This document shows positions 44,814 through 52,173 of a stretch of DNA of 64,000 nt, in pieces. Source of the DNA: Myxococcales bacterium (GTDB lineage: Bacteria > Myxococcota_A > Polyangia > Haliangiales > Haliangiaceae); NCBI GenBank assembly GCA_016794525.1, contig JAEUJY010000148.1, positions 1 to 64,000 of the forward strand, given 5' to 3'. A program made the translations under genes and the position numbers. Below the pieces are notes generated by a model. That model made no database searches. It was not told the DNA's origin and worked only from the letters and a program-made list of their open reading frames with translations. Positions within the stretch are counted from its first letter, which is position 1. Each line of letters starts with the position of its first letter.

Positions 44814-45497
44814 GTGCGCACCCTCGTCCTCGTCCTCGTCGCCGCGCTGACGGCCGCCTGCGGCCTCGAGCGCCACGCCAACACCGACGGCATCGCCGAC
44901 AACGACTGCTACGCGTGCCACCGGGCCAACTACGAGCAGGCCAGCGATCCGGTCCACGTCGGCGTCATGCCCACCACCTGCCGCGACTGCCACTCGCAGA
45001 TCGCGTGGCGACCGGCCGGCCCGCACCCCGACGCCGCCTTCCCGATCCGCAGCGGGCCGCACGCCGCGGTCGACTGCGGCGCCTGCCACAAGGCCGCGCT
45101 CGGCCCGCCGACCGACGGCGCCAACACCGACTGCCTGACCTGCCACACCCAGGCCACGACCGCGCCGGCCCACGTCGGCGAGCCCGGGTACAGCTGGGAT
45201 CCGGCGTTCCCGCACTCGTGCCTGACGTGCCACCCGCAGGGCCTCGCCAACAAGCACCCCGAGGATCGCTTCCCGATCGCGTCGGGCCCGCACCAGATGC
45301 CGTGCGCGGACTGCCACATCCGCGCGACCGGGCCCAACACCGGCGGCATGAACACGACCTGCATCGGCTGCCACACCGGCGAGCACGCGCTCACCCGCGC
45401 CGACCGCCAGCACGACGAGGTCGGCGACTACGGCCAGCACCGCGATCCGACCAAGCCGCACTTCTGCCTCGACTGCCACCCCAACGGGCGCCACTGA
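44814..45497 (+). CDS. Octaheme c-type cytochrome lipoprotein
   Basis: Start GTG 44814 rests on the ribosome site at 44801. 227 residues: lipoprotein signal (TLVLVLVAALTAAC), then eight CXXCH motifs: CYACH, CRDCH, CGACH, CLTCH, CLTCH, CADCH, CIGCH, CLDCH. Spacing suggests an internally duplicated tetraheme unit (each half contains FPIRSGPH or FPIASGPH before a heme). Probably an outer-membrane electron carrier working with the pentaheme lipoprotein. The TGA 45495-45497 overlaps the next ATG. Confidence 0.9.
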   Translation: MRTLVLVLVAALTAACGLERHANTDGIADNDCYACHRANYEQASDPVHVGVMPTTCRDCHSQIAWRPAGPHPDAAFPIRSGPHAAVDCGACHKAALGPPTDGANTDCLTCHTQATTAPAHVGEPGYSWDPAFPHSCLTCHPQGLANKHPEDRFPIASGPHQMPCADCHIRATGPNTGGMNTTCIGCHTGEHALTRADRQHDEVGDYGQHRDPTKPHFCLDCHPNGRH

Positions 45498-46801
45498 TGA
45501 GCGGCTTCATCGTCATCGTCGCGCTGGTCGCCGCCGCCGGGGTGCCGTACCTCGCGTGGACGTGGATCGATCGCCGACGCCACGGCCGCGCCGCGCAGAT
45601 CCACGACGACATCGCCGCGCTCGGCGAGGACGCGCTGCCCAGCTCGCTGCACCCGGTGATCGATCTCGACGACTGCATCGGCTCGGGCGCCTGCGTCCGC
45701 GCCTGCCCCGAGCAAGAGATCCTGGGCATCACCGACGGCCGCGCCCGGCTGATCAACCCGCTGGCGTGCGTCGGCCACGGCGCGTGCCTGGCGGCGTGCC
45801 CGGTCGGCGCGATCAAGCTGGTGTTCGGCACCGCCACCCGCGGCGTCGAGCTGCCCAAGGTCAACGCCAGCTTCGAGACCAGCCACGCCGGGGTCTACGT
45901 CGTCGGCGAGCTCGGCGGGATGGGGCTGATCAAGAACGCGATCGCCCAGGCCCGGCAGGCCGGCGACGACATCGCCCGCGCGGGGCGCCGCGGTCGCGCC
46001 GGCGAGCTCGACGCGATCGTCGTCGGCGCGGGCCCGGCGGGCCTCGGCAGCGCGCTGGCGCTGATGGCCCACGGCCTGCGGGTGCTGGTGCTCGAGCAGT
46101 CGGCGTTCGGCGGCACGATCACCCACTACCCGCGCGCCAAGGTGGTGATGACCGGCAACCTCGAGCTGCCCGGCTACGGCACCGTGCGCCGCAAGACCAT
46201 GTCCAAGGAGGACCTGCTGGCGCTGTGGGACGACATCCGCGAGCGCACCCAGCTGCCGATCCGCGAGGGCGTGCGCGTCGACGGCCTGATCGAGGAAGGC
46301 GGCCGCTGGCGGGTCATCGGCGACGGCCTCGACGAGCCGGCCGCCAACGTCGTGCTGGCGCTGGGCCGCCGCGGCGCGCCGCGCCAGCTCGGCGTCCCCG
46401 GCGAGGATCTGCCCAAGGTCAGCTACCGCATGATCGAGCCCGCCGCGTTCGCCGGCCGCCGGGTGCTGGTCGTCGGCGGCGGCAACGCCGCGGCCGACTG
46501 CGCGCTGGGGCTGGTCGGCGTCGCCGCGTCGGTCGGCCTGTCGTACCGCCGCGCCGAGCTGGCCCGCCTGCGCGCCTCGGTGCGCGCCCGCATCGAGGCC
46601 GCGTTCGCCAGCGGCGCCATCACGCCGCACCTCGGCACCGACGTCGTGCGCATCACCGAGCACCACGTCGAGCTGCGCCGCGACCACCACGTCGAGTCGC
46701 TCGCCAACGACGACGTGATCGTCCAGATCGGCGGCACCCCGCCCAACCAGCTGCTCAAGGCCATCGGCATCGAGCTGGTCGAGAAGCGCGGCGAGGCCTG
46801 A
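45497..46801 (+). CDS. Membrane-anchored ferredoxin/FAD-NAD(P) oxidoreductase
   Basis: 434 residues. N-terminal helix (FIVIVALVAAAGVPYLAW), then two ferredoxin-like clusters at residues 60-71 (CIGSGACVRACP) and 91-102 (CVGHGACLAACP), in each of which the second Cys of the usual CxxCxxCxxxCP is replaced (Ser63, His94). An FAD site follows (VVGAGPAGLGSALAL), then an NAD(P) site (VLVVGGGNAAADCAL) and the closing block GGTPPNQLLKAIG. The plan is that of thioredoxin-reductase-like flavoproteins with an Fe-S head. As the last gene of the operon it could feed NAD(P)H electrons to the di-heme membrane protein, or take them from it. Confidence 0.88.
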   Translation: MSGFIVIVALVAAAGVPYLAWTWIDRRRHGRAAQIHDDIAALGEDALPSSLHPVIDLDDCIGSGACVRACPEQEILGITDGRARLINPLACVGHGACLAACPVGAIKLVFGTATRGVELPKVNASFETSHAGVYVVGELGGMGLIKNAIAQARQAGDDIARAGRRGRAGELDAIVVGAGPAGLGSALALMAHGLRVLVLEQSAFGGTITHYPRAKVVMTGNLELPGYGTVRRKTMSKEDLLALWDDIRERTQLPIREGVRVDGLIEEGGRWRVIGDGLDEPAANVVLALGRRGAPRQLGVPGEDLPKVSYRMIEPAAFAGRRVLVVGGGNAAADCALGLVGVAASVGLSYRRAELARLRASVRARIEAAFASGAITPHLGTDVVRITEHHVELRRDHHVESLANDDVIVQIGGTPPNQLLKAIGIELVEKRGEA

Positions 46802-46884
46802 CGCCCCCGCCCCGGTGAGGCCACGTAAGCCGGCGCGGCTTGCCAGCGCCCCTCGACGGGCGTATCCCGGTCGTGGAGGCTCCC

Positions 46885-48321
46885 ATGGCGCAGACCCGAC
46901 AGCTCCGGACCATCGACACGGTCGAGAACGAGGCGCAACGCGTCTTCAAGCTGCAGCGCGAGGCGTACCTGCGCCAGCCGTACCCGAGCTACGAGGAGCG
47001 GCTGCACCACCTGCGGACGATCGACCGGGTGCTGGTCGACAACCGCAAGGAGATCGCCGCGGCGATCAGCGCCGACTTCGGCCACCGCGCGGCCGAGGAG
47101 TCGATGATCGCCGAGCTGTTCACGTCGGTCGACGGGCTGCGCGACGCGGCCAAGCACCTGAAGAAGTGGATGGCGCCCGAGCGCCGCCACGTCTCGGCGC
47201 TGTTCGCCACCGGCCACAACCGCGTCGTGCCGATGCCCAAGGGCGTCGTCGGCATCGTCTCGCCGTGGAACTACCCGCTGTTCCTGACGATCAGCCCGCT
47301 GACCAGCGCGCTGGCCGCCGGCAACCGCGCGATGATCAAGATGGCGGCCAACTCGCAGCACCTGTGCCGGCTGCTCGCCGAGAAGCTGCGGGCCGAGCTG
47401 CCCGAGGAGGTGGTCGCGGTGCTGCCCGGCGTGCGCGGCCAGGACTTCTCGGCCCTGCCCTACGACCACCTGATCTTCACCGGCTCGGCCGACGCCGGCC
47501 GCACGGTCATGCGCGCCGCCGCCGAGAACCTGACGCCGGTCACGCTCGAGCTGGGCGGCAAGTCGCCGACGATCATCGCCGAGGACTTCGACGTCGACGA
47601 GGCCGCCGCGCGCATCCTCTACGCCAAGTTCTTGAACGCCGGCCAGACCTGCCTCGCGCCCGACTACCTGTTCGTCCCCGAGCACAAGCGCGACCAGTTC
47701 GTCGCCGCGGCGCGCCGGATCGTCCCGCAGCGCATCCCCGACGTCGCGTCGAGCCAGTACACGTCGGTGATCGACGCCAAGGCCTACCGCCGGCTGCGGG
47801 CCACGCTCGACGACGCCGCCGCCAAGGGCGCCGAGCTGGTGTCGCTGGTGCCGGGCGCGCAGTTCGACGACGGCCTGCGCAAGATCCCGCCGCACCTGGT
47901 GCTGGGCGTCACCGACGAGATGCTGATCATGCAGGAGGAGATCTTCGGGCCGCTCCTGCCGATCAAGACCTACCGCTCGCTCGACGAGGTGATCGGCTAC
48001 GTCAACGCGCGCGATCGCCCGCTCGGCCTGTACCTGTTCACCCACGACGCGGCCACCGAGGAGCGCGTGCTGCAGCAGACGATCTCCGGCGGCGTGACGA
48101 TCAACCACTGCATGCTGCACGTCGCCCAGCACGACCTGCCGTTCGGCGGCGTCGGCGCCAGCGGCATGGGCCAGTACCACGGCCGCGAGGGCTTCCTCGA
48201 GGTGTCCAAGCTGCGGCCGGTGTTCACCGCGCCCAAGCTGCCGATCCTCGACCTGTTCTACCCGCCGTACACCAAGCGCCACCGCGCCATCCTCGACTTC
48301 CTGATCCGCTGGAAGCGCTGA
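46885..48321 (+). CDS. Aldehyde dehydrogenase, coniferyl-aldehyde-dehydrogenase-like
   Basis: ATG 46885 follows a GTGGAGG ribosome site. 478 residues with standard ALDH motifs: SPWNYPLFLTISPLTSALAAGN, HLIFTGSADAGR, catalytic Glu in LELGGKSP, catalytic Cys in NAGQTCLAPDY, EEIFGPLLP, and the end block HVAQHDLPFGGVGASGMGQYHG. Overall resemblance is to the CalB/class 3 ALDH group, which oxidises aromatic or long-chain aldehydes with NAD(P), including a hydrophobic C-terminal tail. The 84-bp gap before it holds a small inverted repeat (AAGCCG/CGGCTT, 46827-46841), so it is likely outside the cytochrome operon. Confidence 0.92.
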   Translation: MAQTRQLRTIDTVENEAQRVFKLQREAYLRQPYPSYEERLHHLRTIDRVLVDNRKEIAAAISADFGHRAAEESMIAELFTSVDGLRDAAKHLKKWMAPERRHVSALFATGHNRVVPMPKGVVGIVSPWNYPLFLTISPLTSALAAGNRAMIKMAANSQHLCRLLAEKLRAELPEEVVAVLPGVRGQDFSALPYDHLIFTGSADAGRTVMRAAAENLTPVTLELGGKSPTIIAEDFDVDEAAARILYAKFLNAGQTCLAPDYLFVPEHKRDQFVAAARRIVPQRIPDVASSQYTSVIDAKAYRRLRATLDDAAAKGAELVSLVPGAQFDDGLRKIPPHLVLGVTDEMLIMQEEIFGPLLPIKTYRSLDEVIGYVNARDRPLGLYLFTHDAATEERVLQQTISGGVTINHCMLHVAQHDLPFGGVGASGMGQYHGREGFLEVSKLRPVFTAPKLPILDLFYPPYTKRHRAILDFLIRWKR

Positions 48322-48339
48322 GGCCCCGCGGCGCCGCCG

Positions 48340-48852
48340 TCAGCGCGGGCGCCGCACCAGCGTCGCGGTGCGGCGGGTCCCGCGGGCGACCAACGTCGCA
48401 CGCCCGTCGACGAGCTCGCCGCCGAGTTCGTCGCGGCCGATCGTCAGCGTCAGGTAGTCGAACCCGCCCGCTTCCACCCGGTAGGCGCCGACCCCGGCGA
48501 CCGGCGCAACACCGTCGGTCACCTCGACGACCAGCGGCATCGTCCACGCGTCGATGCAGGCCGCCGCCGACGCGATGACCGTGTGTTCGCTGCATGCCGC
48601 CGCCGGGGCGACCCAGCTCGCGTGCGCCGTCGCCGGCCGCGACCGCGCCGGCGTGATCACCACGGTGCGCGCGGCCGGCTCCCCTTCGAACCGCAGCTCC
48701 CACGTGCCGCTCACCGCCGCGGCCATGTCGCGCGCCGACGGGCCAGCAACGCCACCGTCGCCGAGCCCGAGCAGGTCGAGCCCGACCATCGGGTTCAACA
48801 GGAACGCCGCCGTCAACACCACCCCACCGATCACGAATGGCGCCTTCCGCAT
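48340..48852 (-). CDS. Membrane-anchored hypothetical protein
   Basis: ATG 48852 is chosen over 48867 because a minus-strand TACGGT (48858-48863) lies 5 nt upstream. 170 residues: one N-terminal helix (APFVIGGVVLTAAFLLNPMV), then a beta-rich domain (SGTWELRFEGEPAARTVVITP...) with two cysteines (AAACSEHTVIASAAACIDAW). The plan suggests a small periplasmic lipocalin-like or META-like domain. No family recognised. It is divergent from the DUF1415 gene. Confidence 0.6.
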   Translation of the reverse strand: MRKAPFVIGGVVLTAAFLLNPMVGLDLLGLGDGGVAGPSARDMAAAVSGTWELRFEGEPAARTVVITPARSRPATAHASWVAPAAACSEHTVIASAAACIDAWTMPLVVEVTDGVAPVAGVGAYRVEAGGFDYLTLTIGRDELGGELVDGRATLVARGTRRTATLVRRPR

Positions 48853-48857
48853 GCCCA

Positions 48858-48910
48858 ACCGTAGCAACCGGCCGGCGCGGCTGCCACCGGCGCGGCCGCG
48901 GGCGTACGAT
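48858..48910. promoter_or_regulatory. Divergent pair of -10-like boxes
   Basis: TACGGT on the minus strand (48858-48863) and TACGAT on the plus strand (48905-48910) lie 5 and 6 nt from the two divergent start codons (48852 and 48917), again leaving no leader. Confidence 0.4.
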
Positions 48911-48916
48911 CATGTG

Positions 48917-49534
48917 ATGGACCCAACGGTCGCCGAGCGCGCGCGCTACTGGGCGCGCGAGTACGTCGCGCTGGTCGCGCGCTTCGACCTGTGCCCGTGG
49001 GCGGCGGCGACCGTCGCCAAGGACGAGCTGTGGGTCGCGGCCTGCGACGAGGCCGACGTCGCCGACGCGCTGGCGCAGTTCGCCGCGTCGCCGACCGCGG
49101 TGATCGGGCTGTGCGTGCTGCCGGCGTTCGCCGGCGATCTGACCGCGCTGCGCCGGCTGCGCGGCCGGCTCAACGAGGCGCCGATCGGGCGCACGCTGGC
49201 GCTGGCCGAGTTCCACCCCGACGCGCCGCTCGATCAGACCGACGGCCAGCGGCTGATCCCGTACCTGCGCCGGACGCCGGACCCGACGATCCAGGCGGTG
49301 CGCCACGCGACCCTGGCCGGCGTCCGCAAGAACACCAGCGTCATGGATCCGGCGGCCCAGGCCGCGGTGCTGGCCGGCCAGGTCGTGCCGCCGGTGCGCG
49401 ACATCGGCGACCGCATCACCGACGCCAACTTCGCGCGCATGCAGCAGAGCGGCGCCGCGCTGGCCGCCGCCCTCGACGCGCTGATCGCCGCCCGCCGCGC
49501 CGACCCAGCAGCTCACCCCGCGCCCGCGCGGTGA
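48917..49534 (+). CDS. DUF1415 family protein
   Basis: 205 residues starting DPTVAERARYWAREYVALVARFDLCPWA. The FDLCPWA block, a central EFHPDAPL and RRTPDPTIQAVRH match what I know of DUF1415. Function is unknown. The last residues (DALIAARRADPAAHPAPAR) are encoded by the left copy of a 53-bp direct repeat whose right copy lies beyond the ATPase gene. There the same text reads DALVTARRADPAAHPARTT-stop, which is probably the original C-terminus before insertion. The stop abuts the ATPase stop. Confidence 0.85.
   Translation: MDPTVAERARYWAREYVALVARFDLCPWAAATVAKDELWVAACDEADVADALAQFAASPTAVIGLCVLPAFAGDLTALRRLRGRLNEAPIGRTLALAEFHPDAPLDQTDGQRLIPYLRRTPDPTIQAVRHATLAGVRKNTSVMDPAAQAAVLAGQVVPPVRDIGDRITDANFARMQQSGAALAAALDALIAARRADPAAHPAPAR
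49466..49518. repeat. Left 53-bp direct repeat flanking the ATPase insertion
   Basis: Matches 50967-51019 at 48 of 53 positions. Differences are at GATCG/GTCA, CC/GC and GCT/GCC positions. It lies in the 3' end of the DUF1415 gene. Confidence 0.8.
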
Positions 49535-50917
49535 CTACTCGTACAGATCGGCCAGCGTGTGCCAGCGCACCGCGGCGCCCGCCGCGGTCGGGCGCACCGC
49601 CGACCGGACGAACCCGCGGCGGACCAGCGTCGCATCGCTGTCGTTGGGAAACCGCGCGACCTTCGCGTCGAGCTCCTTGACCACGACGCCGGCCGTGGTC
49701 GCCCCCCACTTGCACTCGCCGAGATCGACGACGCTGTCGTCGCGCACCGCCACGACGTCGATCTGGACGTCGCGGTCCCAGTACTCGCCGATCTCGAACG
49801 CGGCATCGACGCCCTCACGCGCGTACAGCGTGGGCAGCGCCTCGCGGCACAGCCGCTCGAAGCAGCTCCCGAAGTACGCGTCGAGCGCGGGCCGGATCCG
49901 TCGCGTGAACGTGGCCTGGGCCCCCGGCACCGTCAACCGCGACTGGTTGGGCCCGACGAAGCGAAACCAGAACCGCAGCAGCGGATCGTCGATGACGTAG
50001 CGGACCGCGCGCTTCGGCGCGCGTCGCGTCGACATCGGCTGGCGGCGCGCGACGTAGCCGAGCTGCGTGAGCTGCTGGAGGTGGTACTGCACGTTGTGGC
50101 CGAGCCCGACCGCGGCGCCGATCTCGGTCAGGGTCAGCGGGCGCTCCGCGAGCGCCAGCAGGATCGCGTGGTAGTTCGCGACGTCGCGCAGCTCCTCGCG
50201 GAGCAAGAAGTCGGCCTCGCGGTGCAGCGGGGCGTACTCGTCGAGCAGCCCCGCGACCAGGTTCTGCTCGACCGAGCGCGCCGGGTCGAACGTCCGCAGG
50301 TACAGCGGCACGCCGCCGCAGACGAAGTACGTGCGCGCGCGGTCGGTCAACGAGTAGCCGGGGTGGAAGCGCGCGGCGTCACGGTAGCCGAGCGGCTTGA
50401 GCAGCATCTGCGCCGTGCGCCGTCCGAACAGCGGCGCCTTCTTGCCCAGCACCTCGCGCTCCATGAAGCCGACGAAGGAGCCGCAGAGGATCAGCATCAC
50501 CCGGCCCGAGTCGCGCCACCGCTGGTCCCACAGCGCCTGCAGCACCGCCGGCAGCTCGGGGGAGGTCTCGACCATCCACTGGAACTCGTCGAGGGCGAGC
50601 ACCAGCTTGGTCGGCCCGGTCCACGCAGCCTCGATCGCGAGCAGCGCGTCGCGCCAGCTCCCGGGCTGGAGCTGCGCGAGCAGCGGCACGCCCAGGGCTT
50701 CCGCGGCGACCCGGAGCAGCTCCGCGAGCATCACGTTGCCAGGCACCCGCTGGCCGGCCACGTAGATCGCCGCGGGGCGGCGTGCGAGGAACTTGCGGAT
50801 CAGCTCGGTCTTGCCAACGCGGCGGCGGCCGTAGATCGGGATGAACGCCCCGCCCGGCGCCGCGTGCGCCCGCTCGAGCAGCTCGAGCTCCTTGGTCCGT
50901 CCGACGAAGCCGTCCAT
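49535..50917 (-). CDS. Archaeal-type AAA ATPase with winged helix and DUF234/nuclease-like C-terminus
   Basis: 460 residues. Walker A GRRRVGKT (30-37), Walker B LVLALDE (105-111), sensor block MLILCGSFVGFME and GRRTAQMLLKPLGY, the layout of archaeal-type ATPases. A winged-helix domain follows at about 265-320 (LTLTEIGAAVGLGHNVQYHLQQLTQLGYV). A DUF234-like end follows (LLRFWFRFVGPN) with a PD-(D/E)XK-like core: QIDVVAV then LGECKWG. Such ATPases are common in mobile or laterally acquired DNA and their role is unsettled; a nucleic-acid-targeting or toxin-like role is possible. The gene looks less GC-rich than its neighbours, sits between direct repeats and has an AT-rich palindromic promoter. 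Confidence 0.88.
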   Translation of the reverse strand: MDGFVGRTKELELLERAHAAPGGAFIPIYGRRRVGKTELIRKFLARRPAAIYVAGQRVPGNVMLAELLRVAAEALGVPLLAQLQPGSWRDALLAIEAAWTGPTKLVLALDEFQWMVETSPELPAVLQALWDQRWRDSGRVMLILCGSFVGFMEREVLGKKAPLFGRRTAQMLLKPLGYRDAARFHPGYSLTDRARTYFVCGGVPLYLRTFDPARSVEQNLVAGLLDEYAPLHREADFLLREELRDVANYHAILLALAERPLTLTEIGAAVGLGHNVQYHLQQLTQLGYVARRQPMSTRRAPKRAVRYVIDDPLLRFWFRFVGPNQSRLTVPGAQATFTRRIRPALDAYFGSCFERLCREALPTLYAREGVDAAFEIGEYWDRDVQIDVVAVRDDSVVDLGECKWGATTAGVVVKELDAKVARFPNDSDATLVRRGFVRSAVRPTAAGAAVRWHTLADLYE

Positions 50918-50924
50918 GGCCAAG

Positions 50925-50961
50925 AGTTTATCGTTACGACAATTATTGTCGCAACAATAAA
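50925..50961 (-). promoter_or_regulatory. 35-bp near-palindromic operator over the ATPase promoter
   Basis: Positions 50927-50961 equal their own reverse complement except at two base pairs and the central base; the core CGACAATNATTGTCG is exact. On the minus strand a TTGCGA, 18-bp spacer and TAAACT (50930-50925) form a promoter whose -10 lies 7 nt from ATG 50917, so the palindrome covers the promoter. This suggests a repressor site, perhaps for the ATPase's own winged helix. Confidence 0.65.
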
Positions 50962-50966
50962 ACATG

Positions 50967-51019
50967 GCCGCCCTCGACGCGCTGGTCACCGCGCGGCGCG
51001 CCGACCCAGCAGCCCACCC
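50967..51019. repeat. Right 53-bp direct repeat flanking the ATPase insertion
   Basis: Second copy of 49466-49518 (48 of 53 identical). On the minus strand it encodes part of the C-terminus of the DUF4105 protein (ELGGLLGRRAAR and stop at 50986). Confidence 0.8.
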
Positions 51020-52173
51020 AGCTCGAACGACGTGAGGCCGTGCAGCGCGAAGGCGATCGCGATCGGGATCCACAGCGGCTGCTTGAACAGGCCGACCGCG
51101 CACAACAGCGACGCGACGATGACCATGCCCAGCCGCACCCGCGCGTACTTCGCGCGGCGGGCGGCGCCGAGGAACGGCAGCGCCAGGTCGAGCGGCAGGT
51201 ACAGGAACAGCGCCTCGTTCCAGCGGAGCGTCGGGATGGTCGAGATGATCGCCACCGTCCACAGCACCAGGCCCAGCAGGCCGGCCGGGATCGCCGCGAT
51301 CGCCAGCGCCGCGCGCTCGAAGCGGCCGGTCAGGCGCGACGCCAGGAGCGGCAGCATCAGCACCAGGCCGATCAGGATCGCGTAGGGGCGATCGGTGGGG
51401 CCGTCCTCGGGGATCGGCGGGCCGCGCCGCTCGTACAAGAGCTCGGGCTTGGCGCCGAACGCCGCCTCGACCTCGTCGCGCAGCACGAACGGGTGGAACA
51501 TCGCCTGCCACACCGTCGGCCGCTGATCGAGGTAGCGACCGAGCGCGAAGTCGGCGAACGCGATCAGCGGCGGCAGCTCGGCCAGGCCGCGCCGGCCCAT
51601 CTGCCGCAAGGTCAGCGGGAACCGGCGATCGGAGTCGACCTTGAGCTTGCCGCCCGACGCCGTGTCGATGATGTCGCGCAGCCGCGTCGTGCAGTTGTCG
51701 ACGAAGTGATCGTAGATGTACGAGCCCTTCTTGGGATCGAGGTCGCCCAGGAGCTTGGCCTCGGCGGCGCGCGCCTGCTCGGCCGTCAGCGGCAGCGACT
51801 GCCGCCAGATCGTCCGGTCCTCGCGCTTGTAGAACGCCATCATCCCCGAGAGCGGGATCGGCTCGACGAAGAACACCTGCTTGCCGCGGATGAACCGCCA
51901 CGTCAGCGTCGCGCCCGGGATCGTGAAGTCGGTGACCCCGTAGTTGAAGCAGACGGTCTCGCGCTCGGGCTCGTTGTAGTCGAGGCACAGCGCGGTGTGG
52001 CCGAACTTCTCGAAGATCAGCGCGCCGCGCCCGAACGTGTAGAGCTGCACCACCGGCGGGGTGTCGCCGGGGCGGGCCTCGACCAGGCCCATCCGGCCGT
52101 GCTGGGCCGCGGCCGGGTGCGCGCCGACCGCCAGCGCCGCGACGATCACGCCGAGGATCGCCAGCGCGCGCAT
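50986..52173 (-). CDS. DUF4105 domain membrane protein
   Basis: ATG 52173 shares a base with the stop of the preceding M16 gene (TGATG). 395 residues: signal peptide (LAILGVIVAALAVGAHPAAA), then a DUF4105-like domain (VVQLYTFGRGALIFEKFGHTALCL, VCFNYGVTDF, FFVEPIPLSGMMAFYKREDRTIW, YDHFVDNCTTRLRDIID). The FGHT His and the DNCTTR Cys resemble a papain-like NlpC/P60-type pair. Four or five helices form the C-terminal part. Probably an inner-membrane protein with a periplasmic hydrolase-like domain. Third gene of the M16 operon. Confidence 0.85.
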   Translation of the reverse strand: MRALAILGVIVAALAVGAHPAAAQHGRMGLVEARPGDTPPVVQLYTFGRGALIFEKFGHTALCLDYNEPERETVCFNYGVTDFTIPGATLTWRFIRGKQVFFVEPIPLSGMMAFYKREDRTIWRQSLPLTAEQARAAEAKLLGDLDPKKGSYIYDHFVDNCTTRLRDIIDTASGGKLKVDSDRRFPLTLRQMGRRGLAELPPLIAFADFALGRYLDQRPTVWQAMFHPFVLRDEVEAAFGAKPELLYERRGPPIPEDGPTDRPYAILIGLVLMLPLLASRLTGRFERAALAIAAIPAGLLGLVLWTVAIISTIPTLRWNEALFLYLPLDLALPFLGAARRAKYARVRLGMVIVASLLCAVGLFKQPLWIPIAIAFALHGLTSFELGGLLGRRAAR

